The notes below the pieces were generated by a model. The model was not told the DNA's origin. It worked only from the letters and a program-made list of their open reading frames with translations, and made no database searches. The position numbers and the translations under genes are program-made. A stretch of 64,000 nt of DNA from Aptenodytes patagonicus (lineage: Eukaryota > Chordata > Aves > Sphenisciformes > Spheniscidae), in the NCBI RefSeq assembly GCF_965638725.1, contig NC_134963.1, forward strand, positions 3,665,501-3,729,500, written 5' to 3'. This document shows, one piece after another, positions 26,370-37,700 of this stretch (within the stretch, counting starts at the first letter, position 1; each line of letters starts with the position of its first letter).

Positions 26370-26640
26370 CAGGTTTTTGCGGGCGCGGCAGCGAGCGGTG
26401 TTACCCGAGCGGCGATGCTGTGCCTGTCTTCTCCTGGTAACCTCGCTCCTTTCTGTGTCCTTCTGCCTCTCGCCTGCCTGCTGATCTCCAGCAGCGGTGG
26501 TGAAGAGGAGCGAGCAGCCTGCTCGGGGCTGACAGCCGGGGCGGCTGCCGGGGGTGGGAGGTGGGGAGGAACAGCTGCCACCCGCACTGGGCTGCGCGGG
26601 GACTGGTGCTCGTCTCCTTCTGGTGCCTCTTTCCCCTCAT
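26370..26640. promoter_or_regulatory. Small CpG island between STX2 and the RIMBP2 coding exons
   Basis: About 270 bp of GC-rich, CpG-rich sequence stands out from AT-rich surroundings. It is the only promoter-like block between the STX2 3' end and the first RIMBP2 candidate exon at 31.7 kb, so it may start a RIMBP2 transcript. Open frames on both strands here (about 154 codons each) look like GC by-products. No exon in it is proved. Confidence 0.45.
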
Positions 26641-29354
26641 CTTCCTCCCCCCTGTATCACATGCTGAGGTTCGTGAGCCTTTCAGGTGGCCGGTGCTCCA
26701 GCAAATGCAATAGAAGTGTTGGCATGGTACTGTATACGGGGAAAGGTCGGTTGTGCTGCTCTTGTGTGGGGGCTTTTTTTGGAGGAATTTTGAGGAAAGA
26801 ATGCCCAAGGCTTCATTTGCTTTCATTCGAGTCAGCGCTATCTTCGTACAGAAATAAATTGTCATTACAACTTTTGTAACAGTCTAACACCAATGAGGAT
26901 ACGCATAGAGAGCTAATACCAAAGCACTTAGAAGTTGGGAATTGGCCAACTTAGGACTGACTGTAAGATAACTGAGCAGTTATGCTTGGTTCGGTATTTC
27001 TTTGTGGTATTGGGAAAACTGGATAGGAGTGGGAATGTTGAACTTGGCAATTAATAAGGCAAACTTGTCCATAAAGGCGAACCAAGAGAGTAAAATCTTA
27101 GCGTAGGGAAAACGTTAAATGGCTGTTCTTACAAAGGTCTGTACAACCAGAATGCTCAGGTTATTTCTAAGCGCGGGTGGCTCTGCCGCTGCTCACAGCG
27201 GTGCCGTGCCACCTGTGGGAGAAGCACCAAATCTGAACATCAGTGAATTCAATAGAATGAACTGAAGTTCTTCCAGAAATTAATCTGTCTTTATTCTGCT
27301 TCTTTGCTCTGTCGTGTAAAACACAGAACAGACATTTCTAGGCGGCGCAGGATTTGTTTAGCATAGCACTATGTGAGTTTTGATGAATACAAGCCTGATA
27401 AATAAAATTTAAAAGACAATGGGAAATGGGGGAACTGCTGCCTGTGAGGAAGGATGTTTTTCTGTATAAAAATGATGATATTTTAAAAAAAACCTTTTTG
27501 GACAGTTGAGCTTAGTGTAGTTCTGAGAGAACAGTTTGGCTGTGGAATGTTTGGGGTTTTTTGAGGAGAGAATGGGGGGGGTTAATGACTTAGGTTACCT
27601 AATGTTAAATTTGATTTGATGCGTTCATGTGGCTTGCATGCAACTTCTGAAAATAACCATGGCATTCTTCCTCAGGCTGCAGTCAGTGGGTCAGCCTCTG
27701 CACCTGTGAATCCGCTCAGTCTTTTCTGTCACGTACAGTAATGGGCTGCTCAGCTACGTCGTGCCATTTGCAGGCTCTTCTAGCTACCTCTGTCAAACGT
27801 GCCAAGTCTCTCTGCCGGTCGTGAAGCGCTTCGAATCGGCGTTTTGGAATAAAAAGAGCATTTTGTAAGCACTTGTAACTAGGTTCTGAAGAGCGAAAGT
27901 ACTTCCGGAATAAAGGTTTTTACGAAGGGAAATACGTAGAAATGGTAAGTAATTACAAAATAATCACGTTTATGTATTGTAAAGAATGATTGCTTTTACT
28001 GGCTGCATCAGAATCCATTTTACTGCAAATAGGGGCAAAGGAGGATTTTTATGTTCAAGAGTAAATAGTGCTTAGAAAATGGCTAAGTTATGATACAAAT
28101 AGCTAACAACATATAGCAGACTTTGTGGGTCGGGAAGAAAACAAGAATTATTTTGCATACAAAATTACATTTCCTATATCCATACTTTAGAGAGAACGTG
28201 AGACTGTTGGGTCAGCCCGTGCCAGTTACTGTCAACATTAACAGAGAGCGCAGCTCGGCTTCGAGAATATGTCCGAATGAATACGGACTCGGCAGAGGTG
28301 CCGTTTATACATAAACAGCTCACTTTACAGTCCTTTTATGTAATCTTACAGAAAATGGAGAGGCAACTTCAATACCTATTTGACGAGGTTAGTTGGTAGT
28401 GTTGCACAGAACTGTTAACTTTCTGTAGTTACAAGGTTTTTGCTTTTTGAGTCTGCCATCGTATAATCTTCATCAGCGTTTCTAACATTGGGTCAGTCTG
28501 ATAAGGGAATTATATCTCAAATTTCTGAAGTGAGATGTGGAGGGTTATAGATGAGAAGGCATACAAGAATGAATGTGTGTATAATAAAATTGACAGCTGC
28601 TTGTAAAGAAATCTTTGGCTCTTTTTTAAGCTTCCTCCTTTCCCGAGTTGTGACATGAGCTTACGGTGAACATCTATATATCATAGAATCAGAGGATTAC
28701 TCAAAGCAGTGTCATGGGTGAGATCAGACCAGATTCTCATACTGTTCTACATCACAGAATGAAACACCTTTGATTTTGATTAACTGAATCTTTTAAATGT
28801 AGGCATGAATTTATTTAAAAAAAAAAAAACAACTAAGCTACTTCTGTCCTGATACTTCGTATAGTAGAACAGTATCTCTTTAATATTCTCTAGATTAATT
28901 GAATTGTTTTTTCTATAGGAAGTCCATCAAACAAAATAACATTTTGCTAGTCTAAAACTTCTTAAGAAGAGAATCTGGCCTTGAGAAGAATTTCTTGGCC
29001 TGTTTGTGGAACAAATTTCTGTTAACTGGAGGATGTAAATGGTTATTTTGAAGGGCATACTCTAGACTAAGTGTAAAACAGATGAGCTTTAGACATGGGG
29101 CGGGGGTGACTGGCTATGATATTTCACAACAGATAACCAGACAGTGGCTCCTTCACTGTGAGTAGTTTCGTGCTACCCGAAATACGTCTTCGCCCAGTCA
29201 GATGCCGCTAAGTGGAAGTGAAGGAATTGCAGCTATTTGAAAGCCTGTTCAAGGCTTTCCTTGGCTCCCATCTGTGGGTCACTGCAGAATCAAACGCTCA
29301 CCAGAGCTATTGCAGAGCTGTTCTGCTGATCTGTAGAATTGGAAGATTAAGTCC

Positions 29355-29450
29355 TAGTTCGTCCGAGTCACAGAAATGACGTGTCCAAGATCCCACAGGC
29401 TCTGTGTGGCAGAGCACAGCGTTTGTACTCGGGTGGCCGTCCCAGCTTAC
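29355..29450 (-). repeat. Degraded ancient SINE/LINE-like segment
   Basis: The segment with CCAAGATCCCACAGG and CTGTGTGGCAGAGCACAG resembles the 'tcaca-agg / gtggcagagc' block of the MIR/L2/CR1-L3 repeats shared by amniotes. Similarity was judged from memory. Confidence 0.45.
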
Positions 29451-29812
29451 AAGCCTGTCTTTGCCTTTGGGGTGTGCATGAAAGAGTGCTAAAAGAAATA
29501 CTCCTAGGAACCTTTTAAAAGTTCATGCTATGTGTTTACTGTTATTGTTGAAAGTTTTAAATGAGATTTCTGTTTTGCCACCTTCCTAGACAGTAAAACT
29601 TCATGAACTTTTTATTTGTAAGAGGTGTCTGTATTTTGAGATTATTTTACCCAGAGGAAGGAAAATTACCTGTAAGATTTTGTAAGATCTGTGAGTAACT
29701 CTGCTACAGCTGTGATTTTTTTTTTCGGAGCTATCTGGCAGTGTTGGATTGCCTAGTTCTTATCTAGAGCATGGTTAAGTGTCCAAATTGGTGAAGACAG
29801 CTTTAAAATCTC

Positions 29813-29905
29813 AAAGTGCTCTACAGAAATTCACAACACTATTGTGGAAAACATTGCTTGCACTTTATAGATGTGGGGAATGATTCAGGGAAGAAAGCTG
29901 AACTG
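29813..29905 (-). repeat. Degraded ancient SINE/LINE-like segment
   Basis: The block CACTTTATAGATGTGGGGAA resembles the 'cattttacagatggggaaactgag' core of ancient MIR/L2/L3 elements. It is weak and partial. Confidence 0.4.
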
Positions 29906-31497
29906 AAAGAACGAGTATTGACACTTCAATTTTCTGCACATTTTGTTCTTTTGATCTTAAAACTTTGGACCATGTACACCCCTCTGCAGTCATGAGTTAC
30001 ATCCACTGCTGTAAATGAGGTGTAAATTTGGTCCCTCGTTAAAAGTGACAAAGGATTCCCACAGAAGAAGAGCAACTGCCATTGCAGCCTCGCGCTCCAG
30101 CAGCTGAAGTACCCTGGGAGTAAGAGATGCCCATCCTGTGGGAACACAGGGATGCGGGAGGGAGGTTTTTCGCTCATTAGTTGTAATCCTCCATCAATGA
30201 TGCATTCAGAAGTGACAAAAGCCTTTACTATTAGTCCGGTTCATTCGGTGGTCTGGAAGAATGCTATTTCGCTTCATGGTTCCTCTTCTGAACAATTCTA
30301 TGCGATTGGTTTAATCATCTTAATCAGCATTTCTCTCTGCAGAGCTTTTCACGGGGGTTTTCCAGTAGTGCTCTTCACACGCACCTCCAGGAATTTGGCC
30401 ACAACGTAGATGCTGTGCATTGGCTGGAAGATCGACTGACTTGGCAGGTTGACTTGTGTTCGGCCGCTGTTCCAAAACAGCAGGCGGCTGGTCATGAAAG
30501 GTGCTACCCTTTAAAAGTATGACTAAACCCTGTTTTGTTTTTAATTTATCGCTAGGTTTTATATCGGGGAAAGTGGAAAACAAATCCTTTGAATGCTGGC
30601 AATGGGGTAGACAAAACCATTTCATTTAGAGCTCGCTCACAACCTTGTATATTTAATGCTGTAAATTTCAGCTGGATAGAAATGCTCTCAGAAAACACAA
30701 TTAATTCCAGTTTTATTCTTCCAGGCCGTTCCCTGGGATTTCTGATTTGAGCACAGCTAGCAATCTGGACCCGAGTCTAGGGAAAAGATCTGATACCTGG
30801 ACTGTATTTAGTGTGAGCAATACAGTACCCTCTGCAAAAGCAACTTTAAGCTTGGGAAAAAAAAAAATCTCATTCCCAACAGCTGCCTTGACAGAGGCAG
30901 GTCTCTTGCCTCGTTGCTCTGACTTATCTGGGAGCTTTATGTTAAAGGGTAAACTCTGGATGAGTAGGGGAGTAGTTTGGAGAATGGTGCTCTTGAAGCT
31001 ATGTTGGGTACTACAGCAGGCCTGCTTGGGTTGATGCCTACTGTTGCATCTTATTTTTCCAACTACCTTTTCTCCTAAAGCGCCGCAGGCAGCGGCACAG
31101 GTACCTCACGGAAACACCCCTGCTGCAGCCATGTGGGGCAGTGGTCAGCTGACAGATCCTGCAGATCTGCGTCGGTGAGAAGAACTGGAAGTTGTGAGGG
31201 AGAGGGGTTGAAACCTGAGGAGAAAGCCCTGTATCTTCTACATTTACAGCAAATATTGTAGGACCTTTGAAATCTGCTGAAGCAAGACATGACCTTGCTA
31301 TGATAGTCATTTTATTTACAAACCAAACCAAAACAAAACCCCCACAAACACAAAAAACCCCCAAACCTTTGTACAAGAGTTGTTTGGGGTTTTTTTTATT
31401 AATTCTGAATGAAAAGTTTAGTCACTAAAAAATGCATGGGAAAGATCAACAAGAAACAGGTACAAACCAATGAAGGCAATATTAGTCAGCATTGATG

Positions 31498-31523
31498 GTT
31501 GGTTTGTTTGTTTGTTTGTTTTT
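31498..31523. repeat. (GTTT)n microsatellite
   Basis: About six GTTT units, 150 bp before the first RIMBP2 candidate exon. Confidence 0.9.
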
Positions 31524-31682
31524 AATTTAGTTTACTAATGTGAACTACCTAGGTCAGATCTTCAAAAAATGAGGCGATTGAGTCGTCTACCTAGGTGCGG
31601 GATGCAAGGAAACACTTTCAAGGTTTAAATCCATATATACTGGATAAGGTTAATTCTCCTTAGCTCGTTTTGTCATGGGCTA

Positions 31683-31751
31683 ATGCCTCCTATTGGCATG
31701 GAAACGAATTGGGTTGCTTCTGTTCAAAAGAAAGGACCGGTTTGCACACAG
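31683..31751 (+). CDS. RIMBP2: RIMBP2 candidate first coding exon
   Basis: The strong donor CACACAG|GTGAGTA at 31751 ends an open frame MPPIGMETNWVASVQKKGPV, then CTQ, in phase 0. The second in-frame ATG (31698, GGCATGG) has the better context, so the protein may start there. A usable acceptor (TTCTCCTTAG, exon from 31664) suggests that a 5' UTR exon lies upstream. A 3-codon upstream frame (ATG at 31674) precedes it. No homology was recognised; support is the splice site and phase. Confidence 0.5.
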
Positions 31752-34700
31752 GTGAGTAAAAATTCAAAACAATTTGCATTCAGCATCAGTCTGTTATACA
31801 TGCATCTTTATTAGAGTGGTAGCCTCGCTTGCTTAGAAATTTAGTTTATTGTCGCTGCAAATCGAAGCGAAGCTCAAGCTCTCAGACTGAAGCATTCGAG
31901 TTTTGTGATAACCTAAACACAAGGGGTGGAAAAAAGAGGCCAATTGTCCTGGTGTGTTACAGGTCAAGCTGTGACGTGCTGACAGCTGAAGGTACCACAC
32001 GAAGATGCATCTGCAGGCAGACAACTTTGGTTGAAGCAGTTTTACTTCACAAACAAGGAAGCCAACGGGGAGTTGGCAGTCAAATCCTCTTGTTCTACCT
32101 GAAATAGCATTGTATTTTTAATTTTAAACCATAATCATTAGAATATGGTTTAACAAAGACTACCAAGTTCACAGCACTGATGTCTTGCGCACTCACTCCA
32201 GGAGTACCACAGTCTCTTATTAGGTGGTCGATAGTGTAATAAAGCGGGAAAGAAAGAGGACTGGAAATGGCAGGAAAACAAGTCAACGTTTACGAGCCTC
32301 CCGTGGCGACGGCCTCTTGCGGGGATACTGTTCAACCCGGAATTCGCCACCGTGTGGAAACTGCTTGTAAACGCTGACATCGCCGAAAAAGTGGGCAGAG
32401 TAGAAGAATGCTTCATTGGATTTGAGTTGGGTTTTTTTTTTCCGCGTAGCCTAACTAGCAGTACTCAGCTTCTGACAGTGACTGAAAGACTGGAGAAAGA
32501 AGTAAGATCCCTTTCCCCTATCCTATTCACTGAGACACTCCCCCCCCCCCCAAAAAAAAAAAAAAAAAGAAAAAAAACCCAAAATCACCAATTACTCTAG
32601 GGTTTGGAAACCAACTTCTGGGATGCATTTTTTCCTAGTCTTTTTGGTGGTGATTGATTTATGCCTACCAACATCTTTAGGATAGCCTTCTGAATTTTGC
32701 AGCAATACACTCTATTTAATGCATACCACTTCAATCTTTATACACCCCAGCATTGCACCAGGGCACATATCATCAATTTGGTCACGCGTATTTACTTAAT
32801 GTTAGCTTTCTAGCCTCAAGTAATGTCTATATAATGTCCATTAACTTATATAACTTCAGTATCTCCAGGTTGCCCCTTTGAAGAGGAACTTAAGTGCCCT
32901 CAAACTTGCTGCTTTCTTCTAACACCAGCACAAGTTAATTAAAAAAAAAAAAAGACAAAAAAAAGTACGCATCTCTGCAAGACGGGTCTCAGTTCTCTCT
33001 AGTCTTTGTGGTTGCTGCTGATCTCCCTTTTCAAAATTTCATTAAGCACCTTTGTGAAAATTTTAATTCTCTTTTCTCAGTTTCAAAGGTTGCTGATTTG
33101 TCCGCTGTGCCTTTTCTGTCTAAAGGATTGGATGACTGCTAACTTGCTCTGCAGACCTACCATTTTCCTCTTGCCACTTAATTTCTTTAATGGACTTTTG
33201 GCAAAGGCCTTTTAAAATACCATGGCTCGTTAGTATCAGCCTTCTGCAGTGCTACAGATTGTTTGGGACCTGACCAGGAAAATATTTGCCACTTTTTCAT
33301 GCCACTGCTTTGATTCCTGGCAGTACTCGCAGATTGCTGTTGAAAAAAGATACTCGCTTTTCCAAATGCAGACTTCCTTAGCTACTGAGCCACCTAATTG
33401 CAGGTCTTAAATTTTCTGCCCATTTCTTCTCTTGGTCTTCAGCTTTCCTTTTGTTCAGGCTGTTGCTTTGAGAGGCATAGTCTCTTCTATTATTGAATCT
33501 ACCTCATTGTATTTGTAGTGAAGAAAAATGGCAATATGTATGTTTAGTTAAAAAGGACAGTCATCCATGATACAGACTAATCTTGGTTCTACCCGCACTG
33601 CTGTCAGCCATCTTTAAATGGATAAATATAGCTGCTAGCAAATGCATCTAACTGCATCAAAAAGCAATCTGAAGAAAAAAATATATACGTTAAAAAAAAC
33701 CAAACTGCTTTTAACCTTCTGAAAATTTGCAAAAACCATTTTGAAACATCCTGGTTTTCAATGAGTTTATACAATAAGTACACGTTGCATTTCCAGCTCA
33801 CATGCTTGCTCTGCTTTTGATTTTCCCTTTTGGCAATTTATTCAGAGTAGAGTTAGTGGATGGAATCTCAGAGGAGAATAAAAGGCAGTGTTTTGAGAAC
33901 TAATGAAGTAATTATCTAAAGCATTATTTACAATGATTATTTAGAAGATAATGAGACCCTTTAATTATGTTTGTTCTGCACAGCTAGCCTTTCAATAATT
34001 CAGGGTATTGCCATACAATTTCCTTTATGTTCACTTTGCACATTGTTGTTTAGAAAAACATCACAGCTGCCTAAGGCACAGAGGTGGGCCCTCATTCTGG
34101 GTATCATTTCTCACGTGAGAATCACCTGCTCACTTCGGCTGGAGTTAGGAGGCTTTTAGGTTCAGGCTTCTTCAATGTGATGTGGAACAAAATAAATTAT
34201 GGGTGAAATAAAGCTGAGCCTATTAAAGGCTGTTACGGCTTTATAGGAGCACTACTATGGTATTAACATATACGCATTAGTAATGTTTCTGTTAGTATTT
34301 ATATTATTGGAGGTGCAGTATGACTCGCAGTTCATTTTCATTTTGGGAGTCATGATAATTTTGTTTCAAATGTAAGTTTCTTTTTTTAAAAGAGCCTTAC
34401 TCATTTGTGTATAAGAAATTCAGAGCATCGTTAGCTTTTTAGTAGCTAATACAAATTTCACCAGTATTTTCATACGCATCTGTGAACTCGCTGCTAAAAC
34501 AGACAATTCTACTGAAGCACATCATCAGCAATGCCTAAATAGTATATAGTCCCTGAGGAGATGCGTCTTCTGTCACAGGCTAGATCTTCATTTGGTACAC
34601 CAAAGAAGCATTGCTTCACTGACTGCAGTGATGCTACTCCAGGTGACAATGGCTGATGATGTAGTCCTTGATGATTAGAAATCGATACAAAAAACCTTAA

Positions 34701-37700
34701 TCTCGGAGACGGTCTGAAGGCTTGGAGTTTCTGTTCCACTATGGCTGGCCGGTTATTTAGAATCAAATCAACTCCTATAGGAATCTTTCCGCTGACTTCA
34801 AGAGATGCTGCGAAGGGCGGCTGATCTCCTACCTACCTTCTGTTCCTTTGAGGCAAGTAGACAGCATGAGGAGGAGTATATTTTAATTTTACTGGAGTAT
34901 ATTTAAAATATATAGCACAGGACCATTCTAGAATATGGTAGAACTTAGAAGTTCAAAAGGCTTATTAAGCAATATAGTCTTGGGTTTCACATGGTTGCTA
35001 TGAAATAAAATCTAAAACCAATGTGTTTAAATAGTGGGGAAGACTACACGTAATTATGAATAAAGAGACGGCTAAGTGAGCTTCTGAAATACCCGTGAAT
35101 ATACAAATACAAATGAGCTGCTTCAGTCTAGTTTCTCTGCTGGACTTCTTGTCTGCTGAAGGAAGGACTTCTACAGCCTCTCTTACTGAAATGCACAGCG
35201 ATACTCCTGTTAGCTTCCAAGGTACTTGGTCCACGCCTACATGCGAAGTAGACTTAAACCTGTGATTCCTCAGATGAATAATTCATGCATTAATCTGTTG
35301 TGCCAGTAAGCAGAATTCTAATTTAAATCTGCTAATTCCCCCAAAACATTTTGCTCCTGCTAGCCACAGGAAGCACATCGTTTGCTCTTCTGAAGTGTGT
35401 AATACAAGCAGCACAGGCTGCAGATGAATGCCAGTAAGGGTATTCACACCATCGTTAAACAAGCAGTACAGGCATTAGCGAACTTGCATCTTCAGGATGA
35501 ATCTTTTAATTTGTATCCTGTAGACACCAGCTTTTCAGTCCCGGCTGGACAACCCAGGCTACATCAGATAGACAGCTCTGTGTGGCGCTCGGGAGGAGCA
35601 GTCACGCTTCTGATTGCTTTCTCTCGTCACCTGAGGCAGGAAGCTTAGATTGAATTCCTCTGTACAAATGTTGCAAGAATAACTTCTCTTAATGTGGGTT
35701 TTAGCTGTTACTTAAATATAAGGGTCATAACTGGATATACATGGCTCAGTGGCTTGGTGCCTGACGTGTGATTTTAGATAAGAGAAGTGATTTTTCTTTT
35801 GGAACGGAATCATTGATTCTGTGCTGAATTCCTGGAATGTATAGCCATTTTTTTTCCCTGGAAAGAGACCTTGTTTCGTTCTTCTTTTTCAACTTTCAAT
35901 TTTCCCGTGCACTTTCCATTTTATTTTTGGATAAGTTTCCACAGTAAAAGAACACTGAATTTCAAAACTCAATGGGTATTATATATTTTGCATGTAGCTT
36001 GCAGATACGCTTTCCTTTTAATCGCTTTTTGATGGATTTTTAAATAGTCTTTTGCAAAATGCTGTTGAAACTAAGCAGTCTATGAATTCACTGCAGTGAA
36101 AGCCAGATACTAGCTTCCTAGCATATAAATGCATCCCAACTGATCGGGAGCTGCACATTGTACTCTTTTCACCCTTGAGCTCTTTCTTAATCAAGGAGAA
36201 ACGTGATGCTCTGTCTGTACAGAGATTTCTCCTGAAATCTGTTCTAGGCTTTTTCATCTCAAATTGGGTCACTGTGCCTGCAGTTCAGAACAAAACAGAA
36301 AGGCAGGTGGAAAGCACCATCTCCTTTTGAGGGTAAAACTTGCAGCCATCAGACTACCCCATTCTGAAACGGTTTGAAACATCAAGTGTATGTTTTCAGT
36401 AGAAATTTACCTGTGATTTTTAAATATGATTGAAGAAAACCCCAGAACGTGTTGCTAGGTGTTGATGCACAGCATTTTGTTTCACCTGATATGAATCTTT
36501 TAGATTGCTGGCCTAAGAAAATGTTGCTTACCTCTGTTCCAATTCCGGATGGGAGGAAAATTACTCCCTTTCTAAAACTCTGCTGAAACCGTAAGCTTCA
36601 CTCGGATTATCTGTGACTATGCCTTTAGCTGGCACACACTGCCTTGCTGTACGGACGGTACACTCAGCTGTTTATAAATAGCAAAGTAAGAACAATATAT
36701 TGTTGCTGGATATAAAAACACTGTTCCCAATGGGTGGCGCATCTCTGAGTGCTGACAGGAAGCTGCTCTCCAAAAGGAAAGGCACAGTGCCGCTGCTTTT
36801 ACGGAGCTTGACCTGTTGTCTCACGAGACCTACCAAACATTTGGGAGGCTGTCTTACTAAAAGTACTAGCTTCCAAGGTTCAAAAGCACTTTGGCTGCTC
36901 ATCTGCAATAAAACTCCTAAGAGGAAACGGGAAACTTTGAGCCATGCTTATTTCTCCTGAGACTAAATATCTTGGTTGTCTTTTGAAAAGCCCTGGGAGG
37001 AGAAAGGGAAAGGCAGTTTCCTTTACAGGCGTGTCAGAATACCCACCCAGCATCTCCAAAGCTTGAATTAAAGATGCAAGACAGGCCAAGAATGTTTTGG
37101 AAGGGAAGGAGGAAACAAAGGCATATAGAAAGGAGAGAAGAAATATCCAAGTAATATGTCTATTACCTTGAAGCTATAACTAGTGAAATGGTGCTGTCCG
37201 ACTTTATTAAAAGTCAGAAGTCCTGTAAGCCAATTTAGGCCTCTCTCTAGAGAGTTTAAATGCTCTCAAGCCACTTTTCCCTCTATTACAGAAGAAGGCT
37301 ATCAGTCGCATTCTGGATCATGGCTATTCTGTACTGGATTCCCCCAAGGCAAATAAATCATTTTCAAAAGTGGATAAGCCCTTGACTAAAGAACAAGAGG
37401 AAGACAAAGTGGTGAGTAACCATTTCCAATCCAGGACATGCCAGAATTTGTCTGAAAACTTGCCTGGGGTTTTTTTTGAGGGGTGGGGTTATAAGCAATT
37501 GTTTAAAATAAGCATATTTTTAAATCTTGCCATTAATAGTTATAGAGGAATTATGTAAAGCCTTGCTAATAAAGAGATTTATATTGTAGGATATGCATCT
37601 TATATGCAACATAATTAATTAAAAAAGAAAAATCTTACTATTTGGTAGACAGCTTAGAAAGTGGAGATGGTTTTTTAAGCAGAAAGTACGTGGATGATAA

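Larger units (their letters stand above)
26641..31660. other. STX2-RIMBP2 intergenic or RIMBP2 5' intronic DNA
   Basis: No coding exon chain is visible. A CpG-richer patch lies at about 27720-27940, and degraded ancient repeats lie at about 29355-29450 and 29813-29905. Confidence 0.6.

Noticed and set aside
26415-26879. 154-codon frame with a signal-peptide-like start (MLCLSSPGNLAPF...)
   Set aside because: It is matched by an equally long frame on the opposite strand, sits in a CpG island, and has no homology that I recognise.
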